A DNA stretch of 64,000 nucleotides from Chaunax sp. Z400 (Eukaryota; Chordata; Actinopteri; Lophiiformes; Chaunacidae), in contig CM075201.1 in the NCBI GenBank assembly GCA_037577475.1, positions 11,947,501 to 12,011,500 on the forward strand. The letters are read 5' to 3'. The first letter of the stretch is position 1; each line of letters opens with the position of its first letter. Below are positions 24,802 to 37,301 of this stretch, one piece after another. A program made the position numbers and the translations under genes. The notes beneath the pieces are model-generated. The model was given only the letters and a program-made list of their open reading frames with translations. It was not told the origin of the DNA and ran no database searches.

Positions 24802-27800
24802 ATGTCTTTTGATGAGGATACTGCAAAAACTGGCAGTCCACAGGCCAGCTCAACATCAGCTCTGCAGCTTTCAGAATGTGCTGGAGGGTACAGCAGTATA
24901 TCTGTGATGGTGGAGGGTTCTCTTGCTACCCCTGATTTTGTAGCTTCTTGTCCTGTCCCAGGCACAGCAGCCTCACCAAAACACAGCAGCACGACTGACA
25001 CGCTTACCTACTCCGACAACGCCGGACAGGCTGCCAGGGGGAATGACAATAACAGTCGCAGGAACAGCTTTCATTATTCCAAACAGCAGCAACAAACGAA
25101 ACTTTCAAAGCGCCGCAACACCGCAAGCTCTGGTTTCAAGCATCCAACATCTGGCAAGAGGAGACGAAGGGCAAATTCTGAGAGTGACTCTGTTCTGCCT
25201 ACCAACTTTCTCATGGGTGGCAACATTTTTGACCCACTTAATCTCAACAGCCTGCTGGATGAGGATGTCAACAGGGCACTGAATGCGGAGACTCCCAAAT
25301 CCTCCCCGTTGCCAGCGAAGAGTCGAGATCCTGTGGAGATCCTCATCCCCAGAGACATCACAGATCCATTGAACCTGAACAGTGGGATAGCAGACAGCAG
25401 CTTTTTGGTGTACCCCTACAAGACCGGTGGCAGGAAGAGACATCGTAACAGACACCATGGAGGAGGTGGGGGTGTGTTTGGTGGTGGTAGTGGGATATCA
25501 ACGGCACACATCAACCTCCCAGAATCAGGAAAAAGTGAGGTTAAAATGGGCACTTCCACATCGCTTCCAGATGTGTTAGCCTCATGTTCTGCTCTTGATA
25601 CCTCTAAAGAGTCCAGCAGATTATCCAGTGTCACAGTGGATTCCCATGGGCACTCTGTTGACAACTCTGCCAGCTGCAAGGAGGAGACAGTATCTGTGTC
25701 TATGGAGGATTCCACCTCCTCCGTATCAGGGGGACCAAACCAGCACATAAGCAGACGTAAGCGTAGGCGAAATTCGGGCAAAATTGAGCCCCCTGTGACC
25801 CATTCTACACCAGTTGGAAAGTTTGGATCCGGTGACAAGAGTTGTAGTGCAGGGGCATCGAAAAATTCTCAGTCCTTCCATACCCCAAGGAGTGGGCCCA
25901 AAACAGGGCCAGGAGGTCGCCAGCACCACCAGCCCCACAACCAGGGAAAAGAGCAACAGAAGAAGAAGTTCCAGTATGGGAACTACAACAAGTATTATGG
26001 CTACCGCAACCCAAGCAAAAGTGAAGACTCGCGGGTACGTCTGCTTCGTCCTGAATGGTTTGAAGGTAAAGATGTTTTGGATTTGGGATGCAACTCAGGC
26101 CACCTAACACTCTACATTGCCAAAATGCTAAGACCTGCTCACATATTGGGACTGGATATTGACGGTGATCTGGTACACGCAGCTCGTAAGAATATCAGAC
26201 ATTGTCTGTCTGAAATGCAGACCCAAGAGGCCAGGCGTGCAACGCAGAGCACTAAACAGGTGGAGAGCAATGGAAATGGGAGTCACACAGTCACAGACAA
26301 GAAGCACAATGAAGCTGAGAGCAGGGATGAAAATGGGAAACCATTGAAAGGAGAAAGTGGCCCTGCAGAGGGTGTAAATGACAATGACTCCTGTCACACA
26401 GTTGAGTCAGGGACTCAGAAGCAGGGCAAAAACACTGAGGAAATGGGGCAGGAAGATTGTGATTCACCCCCTGCTGATCATTCAGTGAGCTGCTCTTTTC
26501 CCGTGTCCCTACGAATCTCCAGAGGGCCCATCGCAGCTCCTCCACTTACAGAAACATCCACCACACAGCCTGGGGAATTCCCCTCAAATGTGTCCTTCAT
26601 GAAGGTGAGAGGCATTCTGTGTGAAACTGATAATGAAAATTGTCTTTCCTTTAAAATCATTTATAACATTGTCACAGCACAGTCAGTTATGTTACAGCAT
26701 TCAGGTTGCACTATGTAGCTTATATGTACAATACACATTATGTAGTTATCAAGAAAATTAATAGAAGCTTTGGATGTGAAGTTGGGACAGTTGTGTCAGT
26801 TCTGATCATTTTATTAAATTATTTATTTGTTAGTTTTGAGTTTAAAATCAAACATTTTCTAAGATATGCAATTACCAAGAATTGCAATTAATGTGGACAG
26901 CCTCAATAACTTCTCTCTGTGTTCCTTCAATGAAATGCACTTGTGGCAGGAGATTCTTAGAATTTCATGCTTATTTATATCTTCTCATTTAACAACACCT
27001 ACTCTGCTCTTAGTCAAAAAATTCTAGAATCTTCCAATCTCAGAAGTATGAAAATCAAATATAAATCAATCATGTGGGCCGGCAAGGAGGCATCTGCACC
27101 AGTTTTATTCTGGAGTCACTTCAGTTATCTCAAGTTTATCTCCACATGCTCAGGCTGTGAAGATGGAGGGGATTCCCAGTAGTTTGTCCACCCTCATGTT
27201 TGCTCACCTCAGTAGGTGTTCAAATCAGAGGCTCTCTGAAGCTGCCAGGGATGTTGGCAACTGAACGATGGAAGCAGCAAAGAAGAAGCAGTCTCTCCTT
27301 TTCAACAGATTGATACTACGATGTAGCTGGCAGCATTTCTTATGCCACCTGCTGTCATCCCCGGTTAATAGTTTTACAATTATTACACCAGATTTTAAAT
27401 TGAAGCGTTCCTCAGCCAGGCTTGTTTGTGCTGTAATTTCCACTGAAATGTTTTCCCTCCACTGGCCTTGTGTCTTACAGGCTTTGTGTAGGCAGCAACA
27501 TGAATTGGTTAGATGCAGAAATAAAAAGTGTTTCTGAATGAAATCGATAACTGCCTCCTTCCAGAGAATTTGAAATAACGGTAGTGCAACACAGGGCTTA
27601 ACTGTTAAATGACTGAAAAGGCTTGCGTTGAGCACCAGGATCCCCTCAGTCTGCACAATACAAGATGGATTTGAGGGAGAGATGTCAGGCTGTCTATTAT
27701 TAGTTTGATAAACCCGCCCTTGTATCAGGTCTGAGTGTGGAAAATTGAATGGAACTGTATTTGATTTCATATGAAAGTTGTTATCTCCTTTATGCTAAAT

Positions 27801-29476
27801 TCACATCAGCTCTCCAAATAAAGAAAATTAGCAAATAGTTTCAGTAACAAGCAGGAAGATCTCGACCCTCTCTTTCGTGTGTGCATCCAAACCCCAGCTA
27901 TGACATTTCACAGTATAGACAATATGAATAAGTTCCATTAAGTTCACTATCAGTATATCTTCAACTCTCTTTCTGTCTTTTGCTATTTGTCATTCTGCAG
28001 CAATTATGTTTATCAGCCCACGCCTGACTGTCACGATTAAACCTTAACATTATAATCAGGAATACCTATGAATTATAACCAGGGGTGCACTCTGCATTCT
28101 TCATAGTCTGTCCATTGTAATGTTAGCGATCATAGGGTGTAATCTTTATTATGCTGTTACACTCAAAACACTAGGGTTGCAAGTGATGATCATTTTCATT
28201 ATTGATTACTCAGTTTTTTTTTCCTTTAAAATGTTAAAGAAAAATTACAGTTTCCAAAGACAACATAAGGAGATAACATATTCATTTTTCTTAATTTAAC
28301 TGAACATCTGTGATTTCATCTACAACAGTGCCAAACAGAGAAAAGCGTCCTATGTCCCTGTGTTGAGATGTGTGAGCCAGTCAAAGTTTGGTATTTTTTT
28401 TACTTGATAATTGACTTGAAATGATAAATCGATTACTACAGCAAATCCCTTCCAGAACACAAGCATTCATGTCAATTTTGCACCTTTTGTAAGTAATAAA
28501 AATTAATTCACATAAGAGGAATAAAATTTTGTGGACATTTCTCCTCAAAATCTCCTACGTTTGTCTGTGGAAGATTGCTTGTTTAATCCTTACAAATACG
28601 GATACACTAAAATTATCGAATCGATAAATTATTGGCCAGAGGGTTCCTCAAAAAGAACCTTTACCTTACTGGTCATGAACAATAGGCTCTCTAATTCTGA
28701 CCTTAAACTTTCCTGATAAGCAGTTGATTATTTGCAGATGAGTGGTAAACCTGCACACCACTCTGCACTCACCTGTAAACCACATTTAAAATGCCCCGTC
28801 AATGTTGCTATTTTTTTTTTCTCACCACACTTCTTCTCTTCTTTAGGCCAATTATGTATTGGACAACGATAATCTCCTCTTGACTCAGCGGCCAGAGTAC
28901 GACGTGATCTTGTGCCTGAGTGTTACCAAATGGGTTCACCTGAACTGGGGAGACAGTGGTCTCAAGCGGCTCTTCAAGAGAGTCTACAAACATCTCCGTC
29001 CTGGAGGCCTGTTTATCCTGGAGCCACAGTCCTGGGAGTCCTATGTGAGGAGGAAGAAGCTGACGGTAAGAAATTTAGAGGACATGGTTGTTGTGTTGCA
29101 AACCATGACTTTGGTACCAAGGCAAATATACCTATGGCTATATGCCAGCTCTACCAGTGATTTTTAAAGCTAGGTTTGATTGACTTAAATATAAGAAATG
29201 TTTGTTTTCCCTCTCACTTGACAGGACAATATCAGGCGAAATTATAACAGCATCCAACTCAAACCTGATGAGTTCTCATCATACCTTACAACAGAAGTGG
29301 GTTTCACCAGTTTTGAGTACCTTGGGGCCCCCAAGTGTTCAATAAAAGGTAATTCACTTATTTGTCAGAACAAATTCATGCACCATATGTCACCTTGACT
29401 TAACTTGATGTCATCTTTAACTTTTCCTTTCATCACAACAGGTTTTCAGAGGCCAGTCTACTTATTTCACAAATAA
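24802..29476 (+). CDS. mepce: 7SK snRNA methylphosphate capping enzyme (MEPCE)
   Basis: Four coding exons join in frame: 24802-26604, 28847-29065, 29225-29348 and 29442-29476, giving 726 aa. MEPCE adds a gamma-monomethyl phosphate cap to 7SK RNA in the nucleus, using S-adenosylmethionine, and stays bound with LARP7 to the 7SK particle that restrains P-TEFb. Diagnostic segments: [20 protein letters not shown] and [18 protein letters not shown] in the conserved N-terminal region; KFQYGNY...YYGYRNP near residues 388-404; SAM-binding motif [12 protein letters not shown] from residue 424; LGLDIDGDL after it; [10 protein letters not shown] and HLRPGG in exon 2; and the terminal [10 protein letters not shown]. 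The N-terminal half is serine-rich and probably disordered, with basic KRRRR patches. A low-complexity acidic insert (about residues 475-565) interrupts the methyltransferase fold and is longer than I recall in mammals. All acceptors and donors are GT-AG. The start ATG follows an acceptor at 24754 and is the first in frame. Confidence 0.95.
28171..28440. mobile_element. hAT-like non-autonomous element in a mepce intron
   Basis: Starts TAGGGTTGCAAGTGATGATC, then TTTTCATTATTGATTACTC, and ends with AATCGATTACTACAGC. This is the same dispersed family as the copy at 23470. It lies in the intron between the first and second coding exons of mepce, about 0.4 kb before the acceptor. Confidence 0.5.
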
Positions 29477-31600
29477 CCACTCCTGCCTTGAAGAACTTTG
29501 CATATAAGTAGTCTAAATCACCACCATATGTACAAGCCAGCCAGCTGCCCTCGACTGCGAGATGAATCCTCTGAATCCTTACAAACTACTCAGCAGTGCT
29601 CAAGATGAATTCAGAAAAGGAGAATGGGACCAAACGTTGAATTCATTGTATAACGGTGACATTTGTTAAGCAGAGGCACCTAATCAGAATCCTCTGGGCC
29701 TAGAAATTCTTTAAAAGGTATGAAGTGACTCAGATGGATCTTCAAAATTCTCAGTTTTGCCAGACTCTAGAAGAGGTGCTCATCTGATCATTTCTTTGGA
29801 CTGTCTTTAGTGCTAATGATGCCATAACTTTGGCCATCTATCTCTACTTTCATGACTTTTTTATTCTGTGCCACCACATCACCATACATACATTAGACAT
29901 AGTAGGGTTGGGCACTAGGACAGATAGACTTGGCCATGATTATCACTTTCACTGGATCTTGATGGTGTATTCACCACAACTCCATGTGATCAGCAGATTG
30001 TTGCATCTACAAAGTTAAAGTAAACCATTGGCTTACAGAGCTCTTGGTTAAATATTTGCATCAGGTAGTGCACATATTGGGATTTTAAAACAGCCAAACA
30101 AATACCATCAGCCATGTATTCAGTCTGTCGCCAATAGCTAATGTGTTTGTCCCATCTCCCAATCCTAATTTGTTTTGTCGTTAGTTTTGCAAAGTAGGCC
30201 TAAGAGCTACGTAAATGTTTTACAGAGCTGCTGCATTTTGAACAACGCGAAAAGCTCCCGAATTTCACAAAACTAAGACCATATGAAGTGGCTTGTACAA
30301 GAGATGAAGTCGAGTGTGACACAGTGAGAGGTGCACAATCAAAACAGCCAAAGCAGCTAAAACAAACGGGTGAAGCATGCTTACCCAGCGCACAAGTGCA
30401 AAAATGTTTGTACGGTATTGTTTCTTTTTTAAGTGACCAGCAGGTCTTTAAAAACTGTCACAATTAATAATGATGTAGTCATCAGACACGTAATTCATGG
30501 AGACAGTGTTTCGTTTAAGCTGGCGTACTACCACAGGGGAGAGAAATAAATCCTGAAGTGCAAGTTGGAAAATGTGACATTTTCATTTTCAAGGAAGGAG
30601 ATTTGGCTGTTTTGAATGTGAACTTTACAAAAATTCGGGTGTGTGCTATTTGCTTGAATGTTTGAGCCCTTTAGGACGCAACAAATCCCTGGTTCTTGAA
30701 ACTTTTTTGAGGCTCCATCGTGATGGTAACATCTGAGCTTTTGGCTCAGCTTAAGATAATTTAGCACAGACACTACAAGGGTAAATCTGTCGCATGGTGT
30801 GATCAAGTTTTTTTTTTTAAACTAATTCTTGTATAAACATGCATTGTTTTGTGTGGTCTGATCATTGCTAACGGACAGGCATTAATTCAAACAGCATCAG
30901 AATCACCTGCGATGCTTTTCTAGCTCAAAGTAATCTAAGTAAAACTGAACAAACATTTACATTTGTAGAAAACGATTTGTTTCTAAAAGTACTGAGATAT
31001 ATCCATAGATCTTTTTTAAAACCAAATTTAAAGATTGAAATGCTGTTTGTATTGAAGCACTGCCAAAATATTTTACGGGGCTTTTTCTTATGAATTTCAC
31101 ACAATATGCCATCATCCTCTTCATCTTTGGCCTGACGAGGACAGTCGATTATAGGTAGTCATTTGTTGTGATTGTATCTTTGTTGGAGTGCACTGAGCAC
31201 CGCTCATCTACAACCTTTCATTCAAAGTGGCCGGGACACAAAATCTTCCTTTTTTTGTGAATGGTTCAATTGCAGCATACTATGTTAGAAGGTGATCAAT
31301 GATATGTTTCTATTTTAGTAAGTGATCAATGTAAATATGTTTGCAAATTTTGTTTTACTGTTGTCAATATTAAGTTCATAACTGCTTTTGTCATTTTCCA
31401 GTGGATTCTTTTTTTGTCTCTTTTTTTTTTGTTTGCTGCCAAGTTGTGAATAAGTCACAGGTCAGAGTTTGTGTTGCTATTACAGCTCTGTAACAACAAA
31501 TGAAATGTACGCTGCACAGTTCTGATGTGTTTTCTTTGTTCTGTCCTGGCAGGCTCACGGATTGTTACTGTAGATTGGCTCTTTATTTTTTTATAAACAT
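29477..31600 (+). other. mepce: mepce 3' UTR and downstream flank
   Basis: Non-coding sequence after the mepce stop. An AATAAA at 30544-30549 is a candidate polyadenylation signal, giving a 3' UTR of about 1.1 kb, but others further on cannot be excluded and no transcript evidence is available. No other gene is recognised. Confidence 0.45.
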
Positions 31601-34360
31601 TTTGAAAGGAGTGTTGTTGTCCATGCACTCTCATTTCATTTGATATGTCGTAGACATTTTAGAATTCTTCAAAATAGAAAAGAAAAGTTGTATAGCAAAC
31701 TTGGGAATACTGATTAGCTTATAAAATGAAGCTTTAGGTTAGATTTTGAATTGAAAGTGAATTGGTGCAAACCTCAGTTGGCCCATCAGACACAACACCA
31801 AATCACACCTTCCTCCGAAGACAAGACAATCAGATTCTCAGGCTTAGATCGGCCCACTGCATTTTGCTTTTTGTGTTCTAATCACAAAAGTTTTTTTCAT
31901 CTTGCAGGTCACATAAAGAGCATTTTATTTTAGAAACCAATTGTTAAACGTTAATTTGTGGTCGACCACCAATGTTAAATTTACACCTTACTGTTTCCGC
32001 AGCAGCATCTTACAGATTTCCACCAAATGTATCAAAGCTGAAGCTTTTCTTTGCTTGAGATGTGAAATTGCATGTTGTCATATACAGTTGCTGTATAAAC
32101 TATTTGTACTCCCTTTGAGGTTTTGCACAAAGCAGTGCGAAATCTGTGTGATCATTTTTATAAAATTAAACTATATAGGTCGCAAAAGAGAAACAGTACC
32201 CCTTGTTTCAGAAGGGTTGAAATCCAGTGAGAAATAATATTCTTAATACTTCAAGTTTATGATGCTCAAATCTCATGTTCTTGTTGTAGTTGTGTATAAC
32301 ACTATCTTGTGCAATATTTGAGCTGCACAACTTCCATTTTAGCCAGCAAAAATCTATAGCATCTCATTGAATACATTTTACATTATAGGGTGTATTGAAG
32401 TTATGTGTGTGGTTTTGAATCTCAAAGGATTAGGGGTCAGGTTTCCATGTAAAAAAAAAAAAAGAAATATGACAAGAAAAACTGCAGAGAAAGCACACCC
32501 AATACTTCTTAAGTATCTATTTACATGTTTTGTACTTACATCTTGAATATTGGAGACTCATTCCAAGAAATAGCTTAATTGAGTCTCACAGCATTTTGTT
32601 ATTATCTGACTTTTAGAGCTGTTCTGGATTGTATTTAACAATATGCAAATATTTTAGTCACCCTGTTTTATACAACAGACCCACAGTTGTGCACTTCATA
32701 CAGCTTTGCTCATATTTTAACATCGGAAATCTCACACAGTCTTTTAACAGCTGAAAATTTTTCAAAAGTAACACATTTTTCAGACCTGTTGCTGCAACCT
32801 AATTAAAAGATTTCACCAACATCATCAATAAAATGTTGAGAAAATCTCACAACACTATAAATCTCTGACAACGGTTTTATTTACCATTGTGTACCCAGTT
32901 CACATAATTTTTTGAGGTTTTCTGCAATGAAAGTGTTTACAAGTGTTCTAGACCATATAGCTAAAACACTTAAGCATAATTGCATAAATTTGTGTATGAT
33001 TTTTTTAAATGGCACTAAAATTCACTTCTTCATTGATACGACTCAAGGGAATTAAACTAGAAAAAACTATTAGACTAAAATACCTCCTCTGTTGAGGCAG
33101 CTTTTCATTTTCATGCCTTTGAACAACAACTTCTACCTGATTCTGTGATTCAAACATGATTCCAGATTTGATGGTTCTGTCTTTGCTTCTAAGCATATTT
33201 AACAAATGTCATCTTTGGGGGGAGAAGTAGGTACAGATATTTAGGTAAGTGGGTTCAGACCCTTTGCTGTGGCTCTAGTAGACATTGACTTCACGGGACT
33301 TACTTTGCATCCGTAAGATTTCTCTTTACATTAACTGTCCTAAAGTAAACTCAAACTTCTGAGAGTGTGATCGAGCAACGAGGTCAACAGGAAATAAGTT
33401 CAGACAACTGTAGTGAGAAACCGACTGAATGACGGTGTAAACATTTGAAAGGAAACTGAAGGCTACACTATTAACAGAGCTTCACATAACCTCTGCAGGA
33501 GAACTTACTAGAAGGACAACTGTCTCTGTGATGCTCCATCAGGCAGTCTAATGACTCTCTATGTAGAGTTTATATACGGGCACTTAATGCACCCTAAGAC
33601 CATTCAGAAAATGATTCTCTGGTTTGGTTACCCCAAAATTCAACTCTTGACTGAATGTTAAGAATGACTTCAAATTAAAGCCCGCATCAAATGAAGTCCA
33701 GGTATTGTTCATTTCCTGGATAATACAAAACACATATGTCAGCATGTTGGATAATGCTCCCAAGCACATTTATTACCTCCATGTGAGGGTTTCAGCACAA
33801 GCCCGTCTCCAGACATGAAAAAAGTACAGACTTACCTTAAAAGCACCTTTACAGGGAGGTCATCTGACAGGTCAGGTAACAATAACAATAAAAAAAAAAG
33901 GAAATACATTAATACTAGGACTTAGAAAATTCGATTGATATGTGCAATGAACCCTGTAAGTACAATTCGTATGTAGATTTTCTAAATCATCTAAGCATAC
34001 CATAACAAGATACATCAGGGGAAAAAAAGGTTTGGTATATGTTTTAGGAGAGGTAATTACAAAACCAAGGATGTTGAAACAGGGCTATTATATATATGTA
34101 TATCTATGCACACACTCCTGGTAAATAGTCACTACAGAAATGTATTCATAAGCCAGCATACTGTATCAAAGGTGGAGAAGCAAAGATGCTTGTCATGTAG
34201 AATGGAAATGAAAACATTTTCACAGCAGTGGAGACACAGAACAAAGACAAGATCAAGCTGAGGATATAACATTGACATCATCTTCAATCATAACAACACA
34301 GTGTTGGTTATTATAGTGTTTGGTGTGTTTCTTTTTTCTTTTTGTAGTCACATGACCTTT
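31601..34360. other. intergenic, no gene recognised
   Basis: AT-rich DNA with scattered short open frames and homopolymer runs, no domain-like translation and no recognised complete transposon. Confidence 0.5.
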
Positions 34361-34407
34361 CAGGTGACCCTTCTATATAAGGTGTAAGACGTGTCATTGC
34401 ACTTTTG

Positions 34408-34447
34408 TCATGTCTGAGGAAGGGCCTGGGCCTGAAACGTCACATGG
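34408..34447 (+). ncRNA. hammerhead-ribozyme-like motif (type I order)
   Basis: Read 5' to 3': stem I strand CATGT (34409-34413), core CTGAGGA (34414-34420), a stem II hairpin with AGG/CCT arms, core GAAA (34434-34437), a minimal stem III of A-C/G-T, cleavage position C 34441 (GTC), then stem I partner ACATG (34442-34446), fully complementary to CATGT with a further T-G wobble. CTGANGA allows any base at core position 7, so CTGAGGA keeps the invariant core. Small hammerheads with a very short stem III are known in Penelope-like retroelements and other small retroelements. An upstream TATATAAGG (34373-34381) would fit a promoter inside such an element. Activity is not shown, and stem II contains a mismatch. 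Confidence 0.5.
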
Positions 34448-36300
34448 ATGTAAATATTCATGGGAGCATTTTCTAGAGGCCAGACTCTGTTTTTGGTTTT
34501 TGTCATTTGTGCTTCTGTCAAGCACGCCTTTTAACATGCTTGGATGTCGCGGGTATTACTCATCACCTAATGCCATCACTCTGGTGGATTATGTTGGTCT
34601 CTGGTTCTCAACTTCAGGTTTTTTTGATCAGGCTATAAACTTAGACCATGTCATGTGATGGAGGTGGGGGCTATTTTGTTTTGTTCCCTTATGATAAAAA
34701 AACAACTTAAATTTAAAAAGAAGCATTCATGTATGATGGGCCCATAGAGGTAAATTTATACTTAATATAAAACATTTATAATGGAGTCAAGTCAAGGGTA
34801 TTGTCAAACTATCTTTGATGTTTTTTAATGGTTACTGACGTCATTTAAAATAAAAAAAATAAAAAAAAGAACAAAACATTAAGTTTGGGCCTATAGTATT
34901 ATGAGTTTTACATCCAGTTTACCAAAAGCTTAACAGTAAACACACCACTTGAAAATATGCATTGTTAAAATCAAGTGTCTGCACTGTGGCTTCCAGTTTA
35001 ATGAATAATTTCTCATTAGTATCCATTTTATTTTTATAAGTCGCTCAGATGTGAGGAAGTGCAAAAGAGCACCCCTAACAAACATTACTTGTCCTCTTTA
35101 GACTGCAGTGTTGAAGGTCATAGTTTAGAATGGGTCATAAAATCTGTCTATGTGATATGTCTATTTGTACAGTTTGAAAAATTCATTTTAAGCTGTTGCT
35201 GTCAGCTTTGTGAAGATAGACAGCCTCGTGTAAACAGGTAGGGGTTCATCTCTTTGTGGTTTGGTCACGCTGTGCTGTCTGAATAGCACAAAGATTCAAC
35301 CCAGATGACAATGCAGGGCACAATACAGTGGCTCGTGTTTACAAATAGCATCCATGCCTTTAAAACCTACTAGTCCAGGCTAGTTGGTCATCACCCATCT
35401 TCAGATCCTGGCTCCGTTAACTCTGGTACAACATTCTGTAACCAGATGGATGATAAAATGTCTGAATCATGCAGTTAGTTGTTTACTTTATGTAAGTAAT
35501 TTATCATTTATTACGATGGGCTTTTTGTAGCCTCAGACTGAGATGAGATTTTTTTTTCTTCCATCTGACAGTTTTGCTTCCTAAAAAAACAAACAAACAC
35601 AGAGCTAAAGTGCACCAACAAAGAAAACGTTGTGACAATATGAGATAGACAGCCGATATGACAATGAATTTGCTTTGCAATGGTGACTGGCGGGTTGTGA
35701 CGTTGTCCGTCTGTTCCGGACAATGTTGTCCAGACAGACAGAATGGCGAAATAATATAAACACAGACAAGAGACGTGGCCGTTCATTCACAGAAGCTCTA
35801 TTCCATCGCAGCTGTTTGGGTCAGCCACTTGACCAGTATTGTCCCCTGTCAGTACACCACTGAGCAAAAGCATACCAAACTAAACTCGGGCTGGGTTCCA
35901 TTCTGTTATGGCCAGGCCAAGTGAGTAATGGGCTGCTTACACAAGTGTTTACACGGCCCTTTAGATAGTTTTTTTTTCCAGATACAAATTGTGAAAATTT
36001 ACATCATATTTGAAAAAGTATATTTAAAGCTGATTGTGATCAGGTAGATGTTCAACAATCGTTTTAAACATTAAGTTTCTTTATTCAAACTTCAATCTCA
36101 CTGCTAAACTCAATCCTGACTCTTGTGTCAAGCTCCACACATTATGGTCTATGATCTCAGAATTCTTTGTAATTTTTATGACTTGTTCTATTTAATTATT
36201 ACATCTGTTTATGCAAAGTGTTTTTACGCACACCCCTTGTATGTATTAATTTATGCTGATGCATATTTACCACTTGTGTAAGTTGTACAAACCTGTATGT
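34448..36300. other. intergenic between mepce and the defensin gene
   Basis: AT-rich, without recognisable exons. Possible further parts of the element carrying the hammerhead-like motif could not be delimited; no reverse-transcriptase-like translation was found near it. Confidence 0.45.
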
Positions 36301-36361
36301 ATCTTATCTTATACTAAATAAATAGCAACACACCAAACACAGATAAATTAATGTTCATGCA

Positions 36362-36367
36362 TTTATT
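36362..36367 (-). terminator. candidate polyadenylation signal of the beta-defensin
   Basis: AATAAA on the minus strand, about 310 bp after the defensin stop codon. Another AATAAA lies further on. Chosen only by proximity. Confidence 0.35.
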
Positions 36368-36678
36368 TGCACCACAGCATTTCACAAATGACTTCAGATG
36401 AAACGTTGTTAAATATGAGATACTGGGTTAGTCACACAAGGTTTAAGGCAACAATAAGAAATGTGTGAGCACTGGGATTGCATCTGCACACCGATTAGCT
36501 TCTCATATAGAAGTCCCCTTCCAAAGCACTCATTGTCAGCTTCCACAGCATGCTAGAAAGATTGATTAAGGGGAAAGTGGATATTTTCATCCAGACGAAT
36601 GCTGCATCGGTCCTGCCTGTACTGAAGATGTCAGCCCTCATATTGTGACATCCTCAAGAGATCATCAGATGACAGGTG

Positions 36679-37243
36679 CTAAGACCGCATAGCACAGCAC
36701 CTGAAAATGAAAACAACACAACATAAGTTCATCTTACAATCATTTGCCTTTAGAATACATGTTTTCGTTCTGCAGAAACTCAAATAACTTTTTATAAAAG
36801 CACAGATTATGCAAAACATTACTCTATGATGTTTGCAGGCCCACCTGTATCTTCGAGGGCAACCGTGATGACCAACGATGTACTCCTGGGCATAGCAGAA
36901 CCGTCTGCAGAGTCCTCTATAACCACATGTCCAGTACTGCATTTCTGGATCATTGCCTGTAGAGAAAAAGAATAAAAAATATGGGTCCATGTTCCTGATA
37001 TTATGATAAAAGTACTTCATGGTGAAAAAAAATGGTCAAGATGTGATTTCATACTTCGTTTTTCTTCTCCTCAGAGCCACATAAACAGGTCCAGTATGAG
37101 TACAGTGCAGTTTGAGCATTTGCCACATCATGATTTGGTTGAATTGAGTTCACACCATAAGAAAATGTGCATATCCATTGCTTACCCTCCCCAACTGCGA
37201 GCATCAGGAGAAGCACAAGGAGAACCAAGCTCAGTCCCTTCAT
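36679..37243 (-). CDS. beta-defensin, antimicrobial peptide precursor
   Basis: Three exons on the minus strand join in frame: 37243-37186, 36956-36845 and 36700-36679, giving 63 aa. The first exon encodes a leucine-rich signal peptide (about 19-20 residues), the second most of the mature peptide and the third a short tail ending CCAMRS. The mature part has six cysteines with spacing C-X5-C-X3-C-X11-C-X5-CC, the beta-defensin pattern with three disulfides, and is rich in arginine. Teleost beta-defensins are secreted, membrane-active innate immune peptides with this three-exon structure. Splice sites are consensus (GGTAAG donor, CTCTACAG and TTTTCAG acceptors). A TATA box lies 53 bp before the ATG. 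It most resembles the fish defb1 type, but assignment among paralogues would need a phylogeny, so no symbol is given. Confidence 0.92.
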
Positions 37244-37295
37244 GTCTGAGTACCAGTGAGCTTTCAGACACTGTTGTGGACAGGCTGATGCTGCA

Positions 37296-37301
37296 TTTAT
37301 A
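37296..37301 (-). promoter_or_regulatory. TATA box of the beta-defensin gene
   Basis: TATAAA on the minus strand, 53 bp upstream of the start codon at 37243. This leaves room for a start site about 30 bp downstream and a short 5' UTR. A sharp TATA promoter fits an inducible immune gene. Confidence 0.65.

Noticed and set aside
32070..32140. Possible Tc1/mariner terminus (ACAGTTGCTGTATAAAC)
   Set aside because: No matching inverted end or transposase remnant was found nearby, so the resemblance is too short to call.
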